Positions 48,579 through 57,736 of a DNA stretch of 58,175 nt are shown in pieces. The stretch is from JBMYQA01 sp049600855 (GTDB lineage: Bacteria > Bacteroidota > Bacteroidia > Cytophagales > Flammeovirgaceae), in NCBI GenBank assembly GCA_049600855.1, contig JBMYQA010000003.1:1-58175 (forward strand), in the 5' to 3' direction. Position 1 is the first letter of the stretch, and every line of letters starts with the position of its first letter. The notes under the pieces were generated by a model. That model had not been told where the DNA came from. It ran no database searches and was given only the letters and a program-made list of their open reading frames with translations. The position numbers and the translations under genes are program-made.

Positions 48579-51500
48579 ATGAACAATCAAACCTTTTACA
48601 GTTGCATTCTCTTACTCATGTTGATAGGATGGGGAAATGCTGCTACTGGGCAATCTCACAAAGACATCCTCCGAATAAAGCAAGACAATCGTTGGGGAGC
48701 GATTAATCGCGAGGGTCAGGTCATTATTCCACCGAAGTATGAATATTTGGGTGATTTTAATCAGCATGGTGTAGCCTTGTTTCGCACGAAAACAAAATAC
48801 GGAGCCATTAACCTCCAGAATCGTGAAGTCCTCCCAGCCATTTACGATGACATCCGAATTGACTCCACCGAAGGAATCGTGGTATCCAAAGAAGGGAAAT
48901 GGGGAATTTTACAGCTAGATGGCTCGCAACTTTTCTCCATTGATTATGATAAAGTGATGCATGCGCCACATGATCACTTTTGGTTATGGAAAGGGAAAAA
49001 GAAAGGAGTAGCAAATGGTAAAGGCAAAGAAGTTGTACCTGTGATTTATGATGAAGTACACATCTTTAGTCCACAACGCTTTATTGTACAACTTGGAAAT
49101 AAAGTAGGGTTGTTAGATGATATACAAGGCGAAATTCTTCCTGTCGAATATGATTCGTTACGCATTTCTTCTACCTTAGATAAAACCATTCGGATTTACA
49201 TCCACGGCAAATCGGGATTGGCCGCTTGGGACGGCTCAGAAATCATTGAGCCCTCTTACAAATGGATAGAGCCATATCCTTCTCATCCTTACTACCTCAC
49301 TTACAATGAGGATCGACATGTTGGCCTGATCGAAAAGCATGGACTTCATGTGTTAGATACGGTATATCGCGTCATTAAGGTATTACCTAATGGGCGGATT
49401 ATGGCTAAACAACAGGGCAAATGGATGGGCTTTACCGCTGATGGTAAAGTATTTACCAAAAAGTCGTGGCACGAGTTTGAGTATTTTTCTGAAGAATACC
49501 TCATCCTCAAAAAAAATCAAACTCACGCTGGGCTCTACTCTTTTGAACGAGACTCACTCATTCTCCCCCCAGAATATGTTCGCTTTGAGTATGCTTTTGA
49601 TGATTACATCCGAGCATTTAAGCATGGAGGTTCTTATTTAGTCCATCCAGATGGACAAATCTTGACGAATAATACCTACGATAGCTACATTTATTTGGGA
49701 CAGGATTTATTTGGAATCAAAAATGAAAAAAATTGGGGCATTATGACTAAGGAAGGTAAGGTATTGGCCGAACCTGAATATGAAAAAATCTTTGCCTTTC
49801 CTAAATCACTAAATGTAACCTTAGTGAAAAATCACGATAAGTTCGGACTGATTAATGCTTCAGGAAAATTGCTTTGTCAAACCGTTTACGATCAAATTGA
49901 AGTATATAAAAATTCCCAAAAAGCGAAAGCCAAGCAGGGTAATGTAGTCACGATTATCGAATTCAACAGCAATGGGGTTAAAACCGATAGCTATAAATTC
50001 GAAAATGTATTATCGGTATCGGTAAAATCAAGCGTAAATGCGGAACAACCAATGCGTTTCCAACTTCCTAGCCGACAAAGTTTTAATACCAGACGAACCA
50101 GTAATACAGAAACCAATACAAGCGCAGCAAAGCAAGGAGACGAAAGAGGTCGTGCAGTAAACTATGGCTCTTTCCGCAACAAATGGATTCGTTTACAAGG
50201 TACTTGGATTGATACCGATGAAGGCGGAAGGTACAAAAATATTCCAGTAGACTTCTTTCATCATAATATTGCTCGCGTATTGATGAAGAATAAGTATCAA
50301 TTGCGATTTGGATTCGTTAATAAAAAGGGCGCTGAATATTTTGTGATTCCAGTGAAGGTGAATAAGCGAACCACCCGTAAACGAATTGGCTTTTTGGGTA
50401 AGTTTAGCGATGGACTTACTCGTATAAATCTCGATGGGAAATTGCACTACCGAAACGCCGATGTTAAATCAATGCGCTACGATCTTACTGAGGATATGCA
50501 TACGTTTGCCTCTCAAAGTTTGATGTATGAGCTAGACAAGGCACACATTTTAACCTATGAAAGTGCAAAAACCTCTATTCCTGTGTGTTCAGGAGGAACT
50601 TGGGGTTTTTTAGATAAAAACGGTCGTTTAGTCATTCCTCCCATTTTTGAGTTTGTACAAAACTTTAGAAATGGCAAAGCGATTGCCAAACGCAAAGGCA
50701 AATGGGGTGTAATTGATAAAAATAGCAAAATAATCATTCCGTTTAAATATGATTTTATTGATTACCTCCCAGGTTCAAATGGGCAATTCTATGTGTTAGA
50801 AATTCACGGAAAAAAACATGGCTTTGTCGATCCCTTAGGCAACGATGTTGTACCTGCGGATCATGATCACCTCAACCACTTTTCAGAAGGGTTAGCCAGT
50901 GTAAAATCAGGACATTTGTGGGGTTTTGTCAACCGAGCAGGAGCATGGGTAGTAAAACCCAAATACCTAGCCGTTCGCGATTTTGGTGATGGACTTGCTG
51001 CTGTGCGTACAGAAAGTGGATGGGGATTTATTGATCGAAAGGGAAATATCGTGATTGAACCTCAATTCATTCGAGCAGGAAAATTTAGTAGCGGACTTGC
51101 CCCTGTTAAGCCGAAACGCGGAAAATCGGGCTTTATCAATAAACAGGGTGATTTTGTGATTGAGCCTAAGTTTGATCGTGTTTCAGAGTTTCAATATGGT
51201 AGAGCCATGGTAAAACCTCCACAAAAAGATTGGGGAATGATTGATAAAAGTGGCGCATTCATACTGCAACCCAAATACAAACGACTTGAGTTTGCTGAGG
51301 ATTCTGGCTACGTCATGGCTAATCAGAACTACCTATGGGGATTAACCGATTTACAGGGAAAAAAACTTACTGGATTCAAATACAAAAAGATTGGTACTTT
51401 TTCGGAAGGCTTTGCCCCTGTTCAGTTGAAAAAGGGCGACAAAACGCTCTATGGTTATATCGATCGCACAGGAAAATTAATTATTCAAGCTCAATATAAA

Positions 51501-52148
51501 AAAGCGGGAGCGTTTCAAGAAGGAAAAGCGATTGTCAGTGTCAACCGAAAACAATATTTCTACATTAATACTCAAGGGGCAAGGCCTTTTAATTTAGAGT
51601 TTAAGAAAGCTACTCCTTTCTCAGAGGGTAAAGCCATTGTATGGAATAATGAAGATGAAGGCAGGTTCATTAATCAAGCGGGTGAGCAAATATTACAAGG
51701 CGACTATAAACCCATTAAGAACTTTAGCCATGGTCGAGCGATCGTTCTTGCCCGTTCATATAATCCTTTAACTCAAAAAACCATATTCAACCATTACGCC
51801 ATTGACTCGTTGGGGAATTTGCTACCCACGACTGATTTATCATTCCAATCTGAGTTTCAGCATGGGGTGAGCTTTGCATTGCGCGAAGGTAAATATGGCT
51901 TAGTAGATATCAATGGCATCCCTTTAAGCTCCTTCAAATACGATGGCTTTGGAAAATGGAAACACGGTTTATGCCATGTGCATGTGAATACCATTAAGGG
52001 CATTGCCGACTCAGATGGAAATCTAATTGCACTGCCCAAATTCCATCACATTCACTATTTAGGCGGGGGCTTATTTCGCATGGAGCGAGCCGATGAGCTG
52101 GGCTACCTCAATAGTTTAGGAACTTGGTTGTGGGAGATTAAGAAATAA
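48579..52148 (+). CDS. Giant secreted WG-repeat protein, host
   Basis: A 1189-residue protein with a signal peptide (LLMLIGWGNAATGQS). It consists of many WG/KWG repeats (for example NREGQVIIPPKYEYLGDF, KWGVIDKNSKIIIPFKYDFI, WGFIDRKGNIVIEPQFIRAG) of 25-35 residues from end to end, broken by a low-complexity segment near residues 485-525. WG repeats form beta structures in exported proteins of Bacteroidota and others and may mediate adhesion or substrate binding. It ends 20 bases from the convergent meaB. Confidence 0.8.
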   Translation: MNNQTFYSCILLLMLIGWGNAATGQSHKDILRIKQDNRWGAINREGQVIIPPKYEYLGDFNQHGVALFRTKTKYGAINLQNREVLPAIYDDIRIDSTEGIVVSKEGKWGILQLDGSQLFSIDYDKVMHAPHDHFWLWKGKKKGVANGKGKEVVPVIYDEVHIFSPQRFIVQLGNKVGLLDDIQGEILPVEYDSLRISSTLDKTIRIYIHGKSGLAAWDGSEIIEPSYKWIEPYPSHPYYLTYNEDRHVGLIEKHGLHVLDTVYRVIKVLPNGRIMAKQQGKWMGFTADGKVFTKKSWHEFEYFSEEYLILKKNQTHAGLYSFERDSLILPPEYVRFEYAFDDYIRAFKHGGSYLVHPDGQILTNNTYDSYIYLGQDLFGIKNEKNWGIMTKEGKVLAEPEYEKIFAFPKSLNVTLVKNHDKFGLINASGKLLCQTVYDQIEVYKNSQKAKAKQGNVVTIIEFNSNGVKTDSYKFENVLSVSVKSSVNAEQPMRFQLPSRQSFNTRRTSNTETNTSAAKQGDERGRAVNYGSFRNKWIRLQGTWIDTDEGGRYKNIPVDFFHHNIARVLMKNKYQLRFGFVNKKGAEYFVIPVKVNKRTTRKRIGFLGKFSDGLTRINLDGKLHYRNADVKSMRYDLTEDMHTFASQSLMYELDKAHILTYESAKTSIPVCSGGTWGFLDKNGRLVIPPIFEFVQNFRNGKAIAKRKGKWGVIDKNSKIIIPFKYDFIDYLPGSNGQFYVLEIHGKKHGFVDPLGNDVVPADHDHLNHFSEGLASVKSGHLWGFVNRAGAWVVKPKYLAVRDFGDGLAAVRTESGWGFIDRKGNIVIEPQFIRAGKFSSGLAPVKPKRGKSGFINKQGDFVIEPKFDRVSEFQYGRAMVKPPQKDWGMIDKSGAFILQPKYKRLEFAEDSGYVMANQNYLWGLTDLQGKKLTGFKYKKIGTFSEGFAPVQLKKGDKTLYGYIDRTGKLIIQAQYKKAGAFQEGKAIVSVNRKQYFYINTQGARPFNLEFKKATPFSEGKAIVWNNEDEGRFINQAGEQILQGDYKPIKNFSHGRAIVLARSYNPLTQKTIFNHYAIDSLGNLLPTTDLSFQSEFQHGVSFALREGKYGLVDINGIPLSSFKYDGFGKWKHGLCHVHVNTIKGIADSDGNLIALPKFHHIHYLGGGLFRMERADELGYLNSLGTWLWEIKK

Positions 52149-52167
52149 GTAGTAGGTGAGTAAAAAA

Positions 52168-53151
52168 TCAGTACTTAAATAAATTTAATAACTTTAATGC
52201 CGCAGCATACGCTGGTTGTTGACCTGAAGCCACTTCATGTTCAATGTTTGCCAGCACTTGTTGCACCCTAGCATGTTGGTAAAATTCTGTAATTAAACGC
52301 TCTTTAATGGTATCGTGCATCCAATGTAGGTTTTGAGCTTCTCGATTCTTTTGCAGCCAGCCATTTGTCGTCAATTTAGTTTGAAAGTCTACCATTACCT
52401 CCCAAACCTGATCAATGTGCTGATTTTCTAATGCAGAGCACGTTAATACTTTTGGTATCCAACCCGAAGGGTTTGCAGGAAACAAGTGTAGTGCCGTTAA
52501 ATATTCTACGCGTGCTCGTTTGGCTTGTTTTACATTGTCCCCATCGGCTTTGGTAATGGCAATGGCATCCGTCATTTCCATAATGCCCTTTTTGATTCCC
52601 TGTAACTCATCTCCTGCCCCAGCCAACATGAGTAACAAAAAGAAATCGGTCATCTCCTTTACCGCTACCTCAGATTGCCCCACGCCTACCGTTTCCACAA
52701 TAATCACCTCATAGCCCGCAGCTTCACACAATAAAATGGATTCTCTCGTTTTGCGCGCAACACCACCAAGCGTACTTCCCGAAGCTGATGGACGGATGTA
52801 AGCTAACGGATCTTTCACGAGTTCTTCCATCCGCGTTTTGTCTCCCATAATACTCCCTTTGGTGCGCTGACTACTGGGATCTACCGCTAATACAGCCACC
52901 TTTTTACCAATACTCGTCAGATATTTCCCAAAAGCCTCAATGAAGGTGCTTTTTCCCACCCCTGGAGAACCTGTGATGCCAATGCGGATGGTTGTACGTT
53001 CCGTTTGATGGGTTAACCTACCCAATACTTGTTGCGCTAACACCACATCTTTTTCTCGCTGACTTTCTACCAATGTAATGGCTCTGCTCAGTATCAAACG
53101 ATCACCCGCTTGTATTCCCGCCACATACGCATCTTCTGATAATCTTCTCAT
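52168..53151 (-). CDS. meaB: Methylmalonyl-CoA mutase-associated GTPase (MeaB/ArgK family)
   Basis: A 327-residue G3E-type GTPase: Walker A GSPGVGKS (residues 61-68), VLAVDPSSQRTKGSIMGDKT, IRPSASGSTLGGVARKT, a switch-like EVIIVETVGVGQSEVAVKEM and NKxD-type ITKADGD. MeaB protects and reloads adenosylcobalamin on methylmalonyl-CoA mutase. No mutase gene is in the window. It ends beside the WG-repeat gene in convergent orientation and is divergent to the SRAP gene. Strong assignment. Confidence 0.9.
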   Translation of the reverse strand: MRRLSEDAYVAGIQAGDRLILSRAITLVESQREKDVVLAQQVLGRLTHQTERTTIRIGITGSPGVGKSTFIEAFGKYLTSIGKKVAVLAVDPSSQRTKGSIMGDKTRMEELVKDPLAYIRPSASGSTLGGVARKTRESILLCEAAGYEVIIVETVGVGQSEVAVKEMTDFFLLLMLAGAGDELQGIKKGIMEMTDAIAITKADGDNVKQAKRARVEYLTALHLFPANPSGWIPKVLTCSALENQHIDQVWEVMVDFQTKLTTNGWLQKNREAQNLHWMHDTIKERLITEFYQHARVQQVLANIEHEVASGQQPAYAAALKLLNLFKY

Positions 53152-53316
53152 TGATTTTGGTAACTAAGATGAAACTCAAAGGTATAGAATTCTGCTATTG
53201 ATATTGAGCTTGTCTAACATTAATTTATTTCGACTACAAAGGAATAAAAATCACTCATTTTTCGTTAACTTGAGCAACAAAGTCTTTAACACTACCAATC
53301 TGTAAGCTCGAAAAAG

Positions 53317-53994
53317 ATGTGTGGAAGGTATACCATTGTATCGAATAGTGAATCCGTAAAAAAAGAATTTTCGTTGGAGGAAACGAGCCCCATTCAGCCC
53401 CAATATAACGCGGCACCTTCTTATGCCTTACCTGTGATTACCGATGTTTATCCTCAACGCCTGTCTTTTTTACGCTGGGGCCTCATTCCTAATTGGGCCA
53501 AGGATATGAAGATTGGCAATAAAACCATCAATGCCCGAAGCGAAACCATTTTAGAGAAAGCATCCTTCCGCAAACCCATCCGAAAGCAACGCTGCTTGGT
53601 GTTGGCTAATTGTTATTTTGAATGGAAAAAGGAGGCTGATCACAGCAAAGTTCCTCACTTAATCTATTGCATGAATCAACGGCTTTTTGCCATGGCTGGT
53701 ATTTGGGATAATTGGGTGAATCAGCAATCGGGCGAGGTCATTTCTTCATTCAGTATCATTACTGTTCCTGCTGTGCCTAGATTAGCCGAACTACATGAAC
53801 GCATGCCAGCCATTCTCACAAAAGCTCAGCGAGAAGCTTACTTAAATCCAACAACTCCAATAGAAGAAATTATTGCGCTTTTAGTACCTTATGAGAATGA
53901 ACAAATGAATGCGATGCCTGTTTCCAATTTGGTAAATTCACCTGCTAATAACACGAAGGAAATCCTCCAGCCCATTGCCCCAAGTTTATACTGA
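53317..53994 (+). CDS. yedK: SRAP-domain protein (YedK/HMCES family)
   Basis: A 225-residue protein starting MCGRYTIVSN, so the catalytic Cys2 is exposed after Met removal. SRAP motifs follow: RLSFLRWGLIPNWAKD, NARSETI, CLVLANCYFEWKK and LHERMPAIL. This enzyme crosslinks to abasic sites in single-stranded DNA and protects replication forks. Length and motif order are normal. It is a stand-alone gene, and no SOS box was seen. Confidence 0.9.
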   Translation: MCGRYTIVSNSESVKKEFSLEETSPIQPQYNAAPSYALPVITDVYPQRLSFLRWGLIPNWAKDMKIGNKTINARSETILEKASFRKPIRKQRCLVLANCYFEWKKEADHSKVPHLIYCMNQRLFAMAGIWDNWVNQQSGEVISSFSIITVPAVPRLAELHERMPAILTKAQREAYLNPTTPIEEIIALLVPYENEQMNAMPVSNLVNSPANNTKEILQPIAPSLY

Positions 53995-54159
53995 TTTTTT
54001 AGTTTTTTTATCATGGAAATTGCCACATAATTTACAGGATTTTATATCTTTCTTCACAAGTATAGATACGTTATCCTCACTTCTTAACCAAATACTATTT
54101 TACTAGGATTTGGCACTAAAAACTTCAATAAATAGCAACATTCTAATACATTTAAACTC

Positions 54160-54753
54160 ATGGTCGTTGTAAAAACCTTATCGGAATTGCTTTCTCCAGA
54201 AGCCTATGGAGAAAAGGAGAAGGCAGAAAAGAACGAGTACATCCAAGGAAAATTAGTCCAAATGGATGGTGCCAGCGCAAATCATCACTTGATTGCCAAT
54301 AACTTTTCTACGCTTTTGTGGAATTTACTCACTAAAAAGGGCTATAAAATTTATCAAGGTGATTTGCGTGTCATCAATGAAGATCGCAGCAGCTTTGTAT
54401 ATCCCGATATTGTTGTTGTAAAAGGTGAACCAGAATTTGCAGATACAGAGTCAGATACCATTTTCAATCCTATGCTAGTGGTTGAGGTATTATCTGAAAA
54501 AACAGCGGAGTTAGATCGTACAGCAAAGTTTGAGATTTATCAAGGGATTTCATCGGTACAGGAATACGTATTAGTTTATGAAAATAAATACGGTATAGAA
54601 CGCTACTTCCGTAATGGAGATGAGTGGTTGTATACTTCACGTACAGGCATTCAAAGCGCTATTCCACTAAAAAGTATCGATCTTCAAATTGAACTTCAAG
54701 ACATTTATGAAGCCGTAGAGTTTCGCTCTGCAAACACTTTTGGCAAAAAGTAG
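54160..54753 (+). CDS. Uma2-family PD-(D/E)xK nuclease
   Basis: A 197-residue protein of the Uma2/DUF820 family: GDLRVINEDRSSFVYPDIVV, then VVEVLSEKTAELDRTAKFEI and YQGISSVQEYVLV. The D and ExK pattern in FVYPDIVVV and VVEVLS marks the restriction-endonuclease fold. These small nucleases are abundant in cyanobacteria and Bacteroidota, sometimes on mobile DNA, with unknown substrates. A terminator follows 60 bases after its stop, directly before crtZ. Confidence 0.8.
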   Translation: MVVVKTLSELLSPEAYGEKEKAEKNEYIQGKLVQMDGASANHHLIANNFSTLLWNLLTKKGYKIYQGDLRVINEDRSSFVYPDIVVVKGEPEFADTESDTIFNPMLVVEVLSEKTAELDRTAKFEIYQGISSVQEYVLVYENKYGIERYFRNGDEWLYTSRTGIQSAIPLKSIDLQIELQDIYEAVEFRSANTFGKK

Positions 54754-54815
54754 TTATAAGATAAGAGATGGAGAGGTTGTTTAGAATAACCTTATAAAAT
54801 TTTTCTTCAACACAC

Positions 54816-54850
54816 AACCAGCATATCTCTAGTTATGCTGGTTTATTTTT
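54816..54850 (+). terminator. Terminator hairpin abutting the crtZ start codon
   Basis: AACCAGCATA (54816-54825) pairs with TATGCTGGTT (54834-54843), followed by TATTTTTG (54844-54851), a T-rich tract that also equals the -7 consensus TAnnTTTG. The crtZ ATG is at 54854. It likely ends the Uma2 transcript and may control crtZ. Confidence 0.7.
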
Positions 54851-54853
54851 GTT

Positions 54854-55309
54854 ATGAGCTTTTTAGACACTATTATCTTACTAGCTGCGTTTGTTGGCAT
54901 GGAAGTTTTCTCTTGGCTATTTCATAAATACATTATGCATGGAGCCTTGTGGAATATTCATAAAACACATCATAGTAAGCAAAGTCACGTTTTTGAATTA
55001 AACGATATCTTTTCATTTACTTTTGGCAGTATTGCCACATTGTTAATGTTCTTGGGCTTCAATGAGCTTGATGCTCGTTTTTGGATTGGATTAGGCATTA
55101 CCTTGTATGGCATGGTGTATTTCGTTCTCCATGATTTTTTTATTCATAAGCGCTTGTCCACTTCACGCCCTCCTTGGAATAATAGATACTTGAGAGGAAT
55201 TACGAAAGCACATCAAGCACATCATCAATCCAATAAAAAAGAAGATGGAGTTTCATTTGGTTTGTTGTGGGTAAGTTGGAAATACTTTGCAGAAGATAAG
55301 AAAAAATAA
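54854..55309 (+). CDS. crtZ: Beta-carotene hydroxylase
   Basis: A 151-residue membrane diiron hydroxylase with the CrtZ histidine motifs: HKYIMHG (about residues 23-29), HKTHHSK (36-42), HDFFIHKR (95-102) and HQAHHQ (118-123), plus membrane segments between. It adds the 3/3'-hydroxyls to beta-carotene to give zeaxanthin. Start MSFLDTIILL fits family starts. It is followed by a MerR-B12 regulator of the CarH type 171 bases away. No other carotenoid genes are in the window. Confidence 0.9.
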   Translation: MSFLDTIILLAAFVGMEVFSWLFHKYIMHGALWNIHKTHHSKQSHVFELNDIFSFTFGSIATLLMFLGFNELDARFWIGLGITLYGMVYFVLHDFFIHKRLSTSRPPWNNRYLRGITKAHQAHHQSNKKEDGVSFGLLWVSWKYFAEDKKK

Positions 55310-55479
55310 ACTCGCTTTAGTAAAACAATTTACCCACGTATTTAGTTATAACCTAATGATTTCAAGTATGCGTATCACTCTTCCTCAACCTTGTTTTTTT
55401 ATTCATTAATCCTAAACATTTCTTCCTGACAAAAAGTATTGAAGGAAAATAGATAATTCTAAATGTTAAAGTAGCGGAG

Positions 55480-56370
55480 ATGGTAAGTACCTATACAATA
55501 AAGGATTTAGAAAACCTTACGGGCATTAAGGCACATACAATTCGTATATGGGAGCAACGCTATGGAATTGTACAACCACAGCGTTCAGAATCGAATGTAC
55601 GCTTTTACAGTGCAGACGATCTCAAAAATATGCTCAACATTACGGTGTTGAACAACAACGGATATAAGATTTCTAAAATTGCTAAGATGAGCACCGATCA
55701 GATGTGTGAACTTGCGTTAGCAGTTTTAGATAAGAAAGAAAACTATCAAGATCAGATTAGTGCGCTCTCCATCGCCATGATTGATTTGGATGAGAAGCGT
55801 TTTGAAAAAATCATGAATACCAACATTCTTCATCACGGTTTTGAATATACCATGATGGAGATTGTATACCCATTCTTGCTTCGCATTGGTGCATTATGGC
55901 AAACGAAAGCCATTAATCCTGCCCACGAACATTTTATTTCTAATCTCATTCGCCAAAAACTTATTGTAGCCATTGACGGCCAAGTAGCAAAGTCTGATGA
56001 TGAAGCGAAAACCTTTATGCTATTTCTGCCTGAAGGAGAGTTGCATGAATTGAGCTTGCTATTTGCGAGTTATTTAATCAAATCGTACGGCCATAAGGTC
56101 TTTTACTTAGGCCAAAGCTTGCCATTGCGCGACCTTAAGGAAGTATATGATGTACATAAACCTGATTTTCTCTTCTCCATTTTCACCTCTGCACCTTCTG
56201 GTCGCCAAACGCAGCGCTATGTGGATAATCTTGCCTCAAACTTCCCTGAAGCGGGCATCTTGTTAACGGGTTACCAAATACTCGGACAAGGCATTGACAT
56301 TACAGATAATATGGAGGTTATGCCTCATTTTAAGTACTTTAAAGATTTTCTAAAAAGTCTTGAAAAATAA
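55480..56370 (+). CDS. MerR-type B12-binding regulator (CarH/LitR-like photoreceptor candidate)
   Basis: A 296-residue protein. MerR HTH at residues 5-70 (IKDLENLTGIKAHTIRIWEQ, then RYGIVQPQRSESNVRFYS). A helical domain holds Trp140 and Glu150-His151, spaced Wx9EH as in the light-sensing CarH where Trp131/Glu141/His142 cap coenzyme B12. A cobalamin-binding Rossmann domain carries GELHEL with His189 as the likely lower ligand. In CarH-type systems B12 keeps a dark tetramer on DNA and light releases it, turning on carotenoid genes. It follows crtZ. Preceded by GGAG three bases before ATG. High for the family; photoreceptor function is inferred. Confidence 0.8.
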   Translation: MVSTYTIKDLENLTGIKAHTIRIWEQRYGIVQPQRSESNVRFYSADDLKNMLNITVLNNNGYKISKIAKMSTDQMCELALAVLDKKENYQDQISALSIAMIDLDEKRFEKIMNTNILHHGFEYTMMEIVYPFLLRIGALWQTKAINPAHEHFISNLIRQKLIVAIDGQVAKSDDEAKTFMLFLPEGELHELSLLFASYLIKSYGHKVFYLGQSLPLRDLKEVYDVHKPDFLFSIFTSAPSGRQTQRYVDNLASNFPEAGILLTGYQILGQGIDITDNMEVMPHFKYFKDFLKSLEK

Positions 56371-56374
56371 TATG

Positions 56375-57736
56375 CTATTTCGGTAGATAAATCATAAATC
56401 GGGCACCATTCCCTTCAACATTCTTGACTTCAATACTACCATGATGCTTCTTAATAATGCCAAAGCTCACGGATAAGCCTAATCCAGTTCCATTCCCCAC
56501 AGGTTTTGTGGTATAAAATGGCTCAAAAATTTTTGAAAGATGCGCTTCAGGAATTCCCGATCCACTGTCTTCGATTGATATCTTTATCTCATCAATTAAA
56601 TTTTCAGTGGTGATGACAATTTCTCCATGTTCGCCTGCTGCATCAATGGCATTATTCAGCAGATTCATAAAGACGCGATTGAGTAACGATTTAAAAGCCT
56701 GAATTGGGGGTAAATCGCCAAAGTGTGTCTTTACAGTAATATTTTTCTGTGCAAACTGTGCTTTATACAAGGTTAAGGCAGCGTTAATCCCCACATTTAC
56801 ATCTAGTAGCTCCTTATTGTCAACATCGTTACTTGCAAAGGCCAATAAACTCTGTACAATTTCAGTAGTACGTGTAACTCCTGTTTCAATATCAGCCATC
56901 ATATGCTTCGCGTCATCCACTAGCTCCGTGGTTTCCAAGCCCATTTTGAGGCTCACAATCTCGTTCATGATCTTTTTCCGCTCTTCATGCGCACATGCAT
57001 CTAACGATTCATAACGCAACAACAGATTAATGATCGTTTGCAAAATATCATTTAATGCCTGTGAACCCGCACTGATAAAATTTACTGGGTTATTAATTTC
57101 ATGAGCAATGCCTGCGGTTAATTGCCCTAAACTCGACATTTTCTCCGATTCAATCAGTTGATTTTGAGTTCTACGAAGGTCATTAATTGCCTTTTGCAAC
57201 TCATGATTCTTATCGTTCACTTCGGAGAGTGCTCCCTGAAGTTCCCGAACTTTTAAAGCTAACTCCATTTGGCTTATCACCTGATTTGCTAAGGTTTGCA
57301 AGGCCATTAACTGCTCCGATGTTAGCTCTCTTGGTTTTTGATCAATCACACACAGTGTTCCTAAGTTAAATCCGGCAGGAGACTTCAATGGGATTCCTGC
57401 ATAAAAACGAATGTCAGGACTCCCAGTCACTAGTGGATTATTGGCAAAACGTTCATCTTGCGTAGCATCTGAAACAATAAACGGCTTGTCATCCATAATG
57501 GCATGTGCACAAAATGCCTGCTCTCGATGTGTTTCATCTACCGTTAACCCTACTTTCGCTTTAAACCACTGCCGCTCATGATCTATTAGGGAAACTAATG
57601 AGATGGGTGTGTTACAGATTTGTGATGCCAATCGAACAAGCTCATCAAACTTTTCTTCAGGTGAGGTATCAAGGATATTGTATTGTAATAAGTTGTTGAT
57701 TCGCTCTTGTTCATTAATGGGTATTGGATAAGCCAT
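56375..57736 (-). CDS. GAF-domain sensor histidine kinase
   Basis: A 453-residue kinase from the ATG at 57736 (MAYPIPINEQERINNLLQYN), preferred over an upstream ATG that adds 28 atypical residues. GAF domain at about residues 20-160 (ISLVSLIDHERQWFKAKVG, GTLCVIDQKPRE). HisKA-type H-box AHEINNPVNF, N-box FMNLLNNAIDAAG, G1 EDSGSGIPE, F-box FEPFYTTKPVG and G2 GTGLGLS. It would sense a small ligand or redox signal and phosphorylate a response regulator not in this window. Its end is convergent with the MerR gene. Confidence 0.85.
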   Translation of the reverse strand: MAYPIPINEQERINNLLQYNILDTSPEEKFDELVRLASQICNTPISLVSLIDHERQWFKAKVGLTVDETHREQAFCAHAIMDDKPFIVSDATQDERFANNPLVTGSPDIRFYAGIPLKSPAGFNLGTLCVIDQKPRELTSEQLMALQTLANQVISQMELALKVRELQGALSEVNDKNHELQKAINDLRRTQNQLIESEKMSSLGQLTAGIAHEINNPVNFISAGSQALNDILQTIINLLLRYESLDACAHEERKKIMNEIVSLKMGLETTELVDDAKHMMADIETGVTRTTEIVQSLLAFASNDVDNKELLDVNVGINAALTLYKAQFAQKNITVKTHFGDLPPIQAFKSLLNRVFMNLLNNAIDAAGEHGEIVITTENLIDEIKISIEDSGSGIPEAHLSKIFEPFYTTKPVGNGTGLGLSVSFGIIKKHHGSIEVKNVEGNGARFMIYLPK

